A DNA stretch of 11,611 nt from Minisyncoccota bacterium (GTDB lineage Bacteria > Patescibacteriota > Minisyncoccia > Moranbacterales > GCA-2747515). The notes below the pieces were generated by a model, which saw nothing but the letters and a program-made list of their open reading frames with translations, did not search any database and had not been told where the DNA came from. The first letter of the stretch is position 1. Each line of letters starts with the position of its first letter. Position numbers and translations under genes: made by a program. The stretch spans positions 1-11,611 of the forward strand of contig CALIRC010000067.1 of the NCBI GenBank assembly GCA_938044295.1, in the 5' to 3' direction. Shown here piece by piece: positions 7,890 through 11,611 of the stretch.

Positions 7890-7895
7890 ATTATA
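7890..7895 (-). promoter_or_regulatory. Possible -10 box upstream of the 604-residue transferase gene
   Basis: The minus strand reads TATAAT here, a perfect sigma70 -10 match, about 67 bp upstream of the ATG at 7823 and inside the 82-bp gap after the paralogue's stop. No good -35 box lies at 16-18 bp (CTTTCG or TTTCGT). A small inverted repeat, AGGTT-TCT-AACCT (7848-7860), would fall in the leader. In AT-rich DNA such a match can arise by chance. Confidence 0.2.
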
Positions 7896-7905
7896 TAGGA
7901 CTTTC

Positions 7906-9600
7906 TCAGCGACGAAAGCACCCTTTTGGAACATCGTGAGATCCCTCTATCTGTGAGGAGTCTTTCACATCTAACTTATATGCCATAAGCGTACCAACGG
8001 AAAAAGAATCTACAATATCATGTGAATCCTTCAATGCTTCAGGAATATGAGATCGTGAGCGTGAGCGCACAAGAACCCATAAGTTTTCTGCAGCATAAAA
8101 GGACGCATCAAAACCACCCCGCTTACTATAGCATTCAACACGTTTATCATCATATTCAACATGTAAAATATAGTAAAGTGCTCGCGCATACCGATTATCA
8201 CCAACGATACGATACAGAGAATCGTGATCACTATCCAAAGAGATCTTATGTGCTACAGTGCGCAATGCACCAAGAGTCACACGATCACTACGACCAAGAT
8301 GCGCATCTCGCGGCACATCTATTACGTGTCGTTGAGAAGATGCTGCAATCTGAAAATCACGACATACAAAAAAAAGATTTAAAAATACAAATAAGAAAAC
8401 CGCTATCCAAAAAGCCGCGCGCGCCAGAGCGTAAGGTAAAATCCGCTGAAAAAAAGTACAGAGAAACTGCAAAAGAATAGCCCATAGGAGTAAGAAAACA
8501 GGAAAGAAAAAGAGATAGAAACGTGGTGAAATCTGGTATGCAAGAATTGTCACAAAAAGAAAGCTGCCAAAAAACCACAAAAAACTCACAGTCCAAAGTA
8601 CATTACCTAAAAAAATCCTTTGACGAAAAAAGAGAGAAAGTGATACACAAAGGAAAAAAAGACTCAAAACAAGATAGATAATAAATTTTTTACAAAATGC
8701 ATTACAAAGAATTCGCTCAGGTGCATCAAATCGTGATTTAACAAGTGCCCGACCACGCGGATCTGAGAATACTGTCGCCGTAAAATACGTACTCGTCTCT
8801 TGAACCGATCGAAAAACTCGCTCTACAATAGTATGATGACTTTTTGTTTGCTTTTGCTCAACCGTATGAAAAAAAGCCCTTACTGTTTCACCTCCAGTAC
8901 GTAATTCATAAGTCAACAGCGGCAATAAAACAACAAAAAGCACACCACAAAAAGTAATGATAATACGCTTTGTCAGAGCTTGTCGATACAAAATACTGAC
9001 TGGTAAAACAACAATTGGTAAAACAACAAAAGCGATAAAGTGCAATTGCACAAGGATGCCAAGTGAAAAGGCAGCTAAACCGCTTGCAAGGTAGCGATAG
9101 GGCGCATCAGACGAAAACATACGAACAAATGAGACAAAAAACAACAGTGACCAGAAAACCATACTATTAGGATTCCACGCAAAGCGATCATAAGTGATTA
9201 AATACAGAGACGTTACACAAAGCAGTAGCAAAGCAACTGCCACATCTTTCGCAAAAAACCGCCGCGTAAAAATATACACAAGCAACAAACTACCTACACC
9301 AAAAAAAAGATCGGGAATAGCAATCGCCTCAATAAGCGTCACCCCAAAAAGAACATGGAAAACAAAACCAGAAATAATCTGAAAGTAATAAAATGCAGGC
9401 CCTAAAAATAAATCGCTTCCACGTGCCATTGGCCCTTTCTGCGGCCACTGCGCTCCAGAGAGCGCGTCATACGAGACAAAAGCGTCACGCGCCTGATCCA
9501 ACTCAAAGTGCATGAAATCACTATAGGCATAGGTTCGTAAAAAAACTCCCAAAATCAGGATTAAAACAACAACCCAATGATTTCTTAAAAATGAAAGCAT
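7906..9600 (-). CDS. GT-C family membrane glycosyltransferase (PMT/GT39-like), paralogue of the downstream gene
   Basis: A 564-residue membrane protein with the same layout as its downstream neighbour: a first helix (8-24), a first outside loop with ELDQARD (33-39) whose D35 is the likely catalytic acid, the motif LGPAFYYF (66-73), RFAWNPN (139-145), QLHF (185-188), ISPRFY (357-362), and a soluble C-terminal part from about 415 that contains RVTLGAL (440-446). The shared motifs in the same order show that the two arose by duplication, though they have diverged strongly. The loop between G61 and G67 is short and lacks the calcium-loop insert seen in the neighbour. C299 and C303 form the shared CX3C pair. 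ATG 9600 directly precedes the first helix; there is no Shine-Dalgarno site. It probably glycosylates a surface glycan, lipid or protein from a polyprenyl-phosphate sugar; which one is unknown. Confidence 0.85.
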   Translation of the reverse strand: MLSFLRNHWVVVLILILGVFLRTYAYSDFMHFELDQARDAFVSYDALSGAQWPQKGPMARGSDLFLGPAFYYFQIISGFVFHVLFGVTLIEAIAIPDLFFGVGSLLLVYIFTRRFFAKDVAVALLLLCVTSLYLITYDRFAWNPNSMVFWSLLFFVSFVRMFSSDAPYRYLASGLAAFSLGILVQLHFIAFVVLPIVVLPVSILYRQALTKRIIITFCGVLFVVLLPLLTYELRTGGETVRAFFHTVEQKQTKSHHTIVERVFRSVQETSTYFTATVFSDPRGRALVKSRFDAPERILCNAFCKKFIIYLVLSLFFLCVSLSLFFRQRIFLGNVLWTVSFLWFFGSFLFVTILAYQISPRFYLFFFPVFLLLWAILLQFLCTFFQRILPYALARAAFWIAVFLFVFLNLFFVCRDFQIAASSQRHVIDVPRDAHLGRSDRVTLGALRTVAHKISLDSDHDSLYRIVGDNRYARALYYILHVEYDDKRVECYSKRGGFDASFYAAENLWVLVRSRSRSHIPEALKDSHDIVDSFSVGTLMAYKLDVKDSSQIEGSHDVPKGCFRR

Positions 9601-9714
9601 AAGAACAATCTAGAAAGAATCAACAAAAAATCAAGGCAAAGAGTAGCGTCTCAATCAAAGTAATCATGACACATCACATATCTAAAAATTGTTATATCTA
9701 CTCAAACAGGTAAT
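9601..9714. other. Intergenic leader of the 564-residue transferase gene
   Basis: This AT-rich stretch upstream of the gene starting at 9600 has no convincing open reading frame. A weak minus-strand promoter can be drawn (TTGAGT, then a poor -10 such as GATATG 17 bp later), but the match is not good enough to call. Confidence 0.4.
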
Positions 9715-9847
9715 TATAATAGGACTTACGCACTTGAGTGTAATTTTAGGCAAAATCGAGTCTTTTCACGAGCTATAGTCTACTTATAGTGAATGAAAAA
9801 CGGAGATTTTAACGACAAAGTACACCAAGTGCGTAAGTCCTATATAA
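9715..9847. mobile_element. MITE-like element, 123 bp, with 17-bp terminal inverted repeats and flanking TATAA repeats
   Basis: The element proper runs from 9720 to 9842. Its left end reads TAGGACTTACGCACTTG, and the right end is its exact reverse complement. After a one-base gap the match continues for GTGTA (left 9738-9742, right 9821-9825), giving about 22 paired bases. TATAA flanks both sides (9715-9719 and 9843-9847) and looks like a 5-bp target duplication. Alternatively, if the repeats begin at GGACTT, the outer TA on each side would be a TA target site as used by IS630/Tc1-mariner transposases. The interior holds no gene but partly self-pairs (for example CTATA and TATAG with a 7-base loop), so the whole can fold into one hairpin. 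This is typical of MITEs moved by a transposase encoded elsewhere. It starts 10 bp past the stop of the 527-residue gene and could also mark or protect that transcript's 3' end. Confidence 0.78.
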
Positions 9848-9857
9848 GACAGTATTA

Positions 9858-11441
9858 TTACAATGCCTGATCTGCAATATCTTTTTCAGGTAGCTCACCC
9901 CAATAGTACACAAAGATCTTTCCACGAACGAGTGATGAATCTCGGACTTTTATAAAATTCTCACGTGCGAATTGTTGCGCTTCTTTTGAGATAAACTTCT
10001 CGTCATTGTCCGCATAGACAAACCAACCGTGTGGATGAGAAGTATAAATATTCTCCAAAATCTCATAGGTAATTTTTGGCACCTTCCCTTCCGCAGCTAA
10101 TACATCTGCTGATCGCTCCGAACCAAAATCATACACCTGAAAATCATGTCCAGCATAATAGTAGTTCCGAAAATTTCGTGTCACCAGAACATCATCTAAA
10201 CGCTTTTTTTCACCTACATAGTCAAAAATTTTTCGGTAATGTGGCGTCTCACCACTGGAAGTAATATTATATGTTGTATTTTCTTGTAGAAAATACCCAT
10301 AATGTGGCACAAGTAAAACGAAAAGTGAAAGGCAAAGCATGAGAAACTGTCGGGTAACTTTTTGTGGTCGCACAAACATCCAAAAATCATACGCTCCCAT
10401 TGCAGCGAGAATCATCGCAAATGGCTGTATAAAGAAAATATACTGTGCACCGACATTACGATTCCAAAAAAACATTGCCATGAGAAGAATAACTACAAAA
10501 TGAATAGCAATCCATTTTTCCCCTTTGCGATCCTTGCCGCGCAAAAATGCGTATGAAATACCAAAAGCAATAAGTAAAATACCGATAAGTGGATGCCAAA
10601 AAGACTCTGTAATATGCCCTAAATAACTTATATGGGTCGTAATTGTCAATAACGAACTAAAATTCTCTTGCACAGACGGTACACTAGCATAAACAGCACC
10701 ACAAAAAAGCAAAAGAAGTGTTGCGTAAATACCATAACGGCTAAATGCCTCTAGTGGCCACATCTTACGTGCTGAAAGTGCAAAAAAGTACACAAAAAGC
10801 ACAAAAACGATATTAGCTGTAAGTGGATGCAGATGAAAAGAAAGATAACCAAGTGCAAGCACCGGTAAAAGATAATAGTAATTCAGAGCAAACAAAGACT
10901 CAAAAACCCCACGAGTCTTTTGTTTTGCAGACTCAATAAATTGAAAAAGCGTCCATGAAAAAAGCAAAAAAACAGGCGCAAACATACTGTACATACGCAG
11001 CTTACGATTCATCTCAATCGCCGGAACACTCACCGCCCACAAAAAAGAAGCAATCAGCGCAATCCACGGATTTCTCGTCCACGCATAAGTCACTCCAAAG
11101 ATAATAACCGTTGTAAGTATGCCCCACAGCACGCTCACCAAACGGGCAGACCATTCTTCTGGTGGAAAAAAGGAAATATCAAAAAGTCCAGAAACTTGAA
11201 TACGATAGAGCCACGCACGAGCATCACTCAAAGGATTGATGCGCGTACTTACTGCATCTTTATTAAAATCCCACGCCTGCCATACACCTGTTTGATTATG
11301 TCCATAAGTTGCATTGATATCGAGGAATTCATCTGCAACAAATGAATTATTCCCCAGCATAAAAAGACGTAAAAAACTCGCAACAAAAACGATGCATAGT
11401 AGTGGCACCAAGATTTTAGCTGATTTAAGTCTTTTAATCAT
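9858..11441 (-). CDS. GT-C family membrane glycosyltransferase (PMT_2/ArnT-like)
   Basis: A 527-residue protein with a first helix at about 8-28, then an outside loop with the acidic pair D37-E38 in SFVADEFLDI, as expected for the catalytic loop of GT39/GT83-type enzymes. About ten further hydrophobic segments follow up to residue 385. The motif RKLRMYSMF (146-154) at the start of a helix is characteristic of PMT_2 proteins, where an Arg and a Tyr are conserved. The last 140 residues are soluble and include HYRKIFDYV, VLVTRNF and YADNDEKF. It is not a close paralogue of the two downstream genes: it lacks LDQARD and WNPN. The ATG at 11441 directly follows a plausible promoter with only 6 bp between -10 box and start codon. 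It is probably an outer-face transferase using polyprenyl-phosphate sugars; substrate unknown. Confidence 0.83.
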   Translation of the reverse strand: MIKRLKSAKILVPLLCIVFVASFLRLFMLGNNSFVADEFLDINATYGHNQTGVWQAWDFNKDAVSTRINPLSDARAWLYRIQVSGLFDISFFPPEEWSARLVSVLWGILTTVIIFGVTYAWTRNPWIALIASFLWAVSVPAIEMNRKLRMYSMFAPVFLLFSWTLFQFIESAKQKTRGVFESLFALNYYYLLPVLALGYLSFHLHPLTANIVFVLFVYFFALSARKMWPLEAFSRYGIYATLLLLFCGAVYASVPSVQENFSSLLTITTHISYLGHITESFWHPLIGILLIAFGISYAFLRGKDRKGEKWIAIHFVVILLMAMFFWNRNVGAQYIFFIQPFAMILAAMGAYDFWMFVRPQKVTRQFLMLCLSLFVLLVPHYGYFLQENTTYNITSSGETPHYRKIFDYVGEKKRLDDVLVTRNFRNYYYAGHDFQVYDFGSERSADVLAAEGKVPKITYEILENIYTSHPHGWFVYADNDEKFISKEAQQFARENFIKVRDSSLVRGKIFVYYWGELPEKDIADQAL

Positions 11442-11447
11442 GTTGGT

Positions 11448-11475
11448 ATTGTAACAAAAAACACATAACTAGCAA
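11448..11475 (-). promoter_or_regulatory. Putative promoter of the 527-residue transferase gene, possibly giving a leaderless mRNA
   Basis: On the minus strand TTGCTA (11475-11470, four of six matches to TTGACA) is followed after 16 bp by TACAAT (11453-11448, five of six matches to TATAAT). The ATG begins 6 bp after the -10 box, so transcription would start at or next to the start codon. The gene has no Shine-Dalgarno site, which agrees with leaderless expression. The match is good for AT-rich DNA but rests on sequence alone. Confidence 0.38.
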
Positions 11476-11541
11476 TCACAGTTTCACTATAAGATAACAC
11501 AGCCTCTTATAACATCTCCAAATAACCAGCCTACATTAAGT

Positions 11542-11611
11542 GTGCTCTCTCGTGAGCGAGACATCTGCCACAGATGCGCAGTGTGTCTAGACCCATAAGT
11601 AGCTGTGGCAG
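11542..11611. repeat. Cluster of overlapping palindromes at the window edge
   Basis: The last 70 bp contain TCTCG-TGAG-CGAGA (11548-11561), CATCTG-CCA-CAGATG (11562-11576), the palindrome GTCTAGAC (11585-11592) and a 9-bp inverted repeat CTGCCACAG / CTGTGGCAG (11565-11573 and 11603-11611). The second and fourth compete for the same bases. Base composition is richer in G and C than the rest of the intergenic DNA. There is no T-run for a classical terminator, and nothing was recognised as a tRNA. It may be the end of a structured RNA, a regulatory site or a repeat continuing beyond the window. Confidence 0.4.

Noticed and set aside
8022..8480. Plus-strand open frame of 152 codons
   Set aside because: It is antisense to the C-terminal half of the 564-residue transferase, is rich in His and Tyr from mirrored codons, and has no family resemblance.
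1..11611. CRISPR arrays, tRNA or rRNA genes
   Set aside because: No regularly spaced direct repeats, no cloverleaf with a conserved T-loop and no conserved rRNA segment were seen on either strand.

Overview
The window looks like bacterial chromosome, AT-rich with standard stop usage (TAA and TGA both end genes cleanly). No gene in it has a recognisable Shine-Dalgarno site. Giant GT-C membrane glycosyltransferases, a small DUF1616-like membrane protein, a flippase and an RtcB family protein packed end to end are typical of Candidate Phyla Radiation (Patescibacteria) genomes. That assignment is inference from gene content. Clean TGA stops argue against the lineages that read UGA as glycine (Gracilibacteria, SR1).

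Plus-strand block, 1-5995: six genes with short gaps or overlaps, probably one transcript. In order they are the 3' part of a multi-spanning membrane protein with a soluble C-terminal domain, a 120-residue single-pass membrane protein, a GT4 glycosyltransferase, a divergent RtcB-like protein, a thymidylate-kinase-like P-loop protein and a Wzx/MATE-type flippase. The GT4 enzyme and flippase fit building a lipid-linked glycan in the cytoplasm and turning it across the membrane. The RtcB-like protein and kinase sit between them 3 bp apart, and their link to glycan synthesis is unclear.

Minus-strand block, 11441-6009: three integral membrane GT-C glycosyltransferase-like proteins of the PMT/ArnT type, which normally use lipid-phosphate sugars on the outer face of the membrane. 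The two distal ones (9600-7906 and 7823-6009) are tandem paralogues. The last one carries an extra calcium-loop-like insert in its first extracytoplasmic loop. The two blocks converge with only 13 bp between stop codons.

Non-coding content: between the first and second minus-strand genes lies a 123-bp element with 17-bp perfect terminal inverted repeats and 5-bp flanking repeats, best read as a MITE or other small non-autonomous transposon. The last 70 bp of the window are unusually rich in overlapping palindromes and may be the edge of an RNA or repeat that continues outside. No tRNA, rRNA, CRISPR array or intact transposase gene was seen.

Taken together this is a surface glycan (or glycolipid/glycoprotein) locus. 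The least ordinary items are the divergent RtcB-kinase pair inside it, the calcium-loop insert in one of two paralogous transferases, and the palindromic mobile element.
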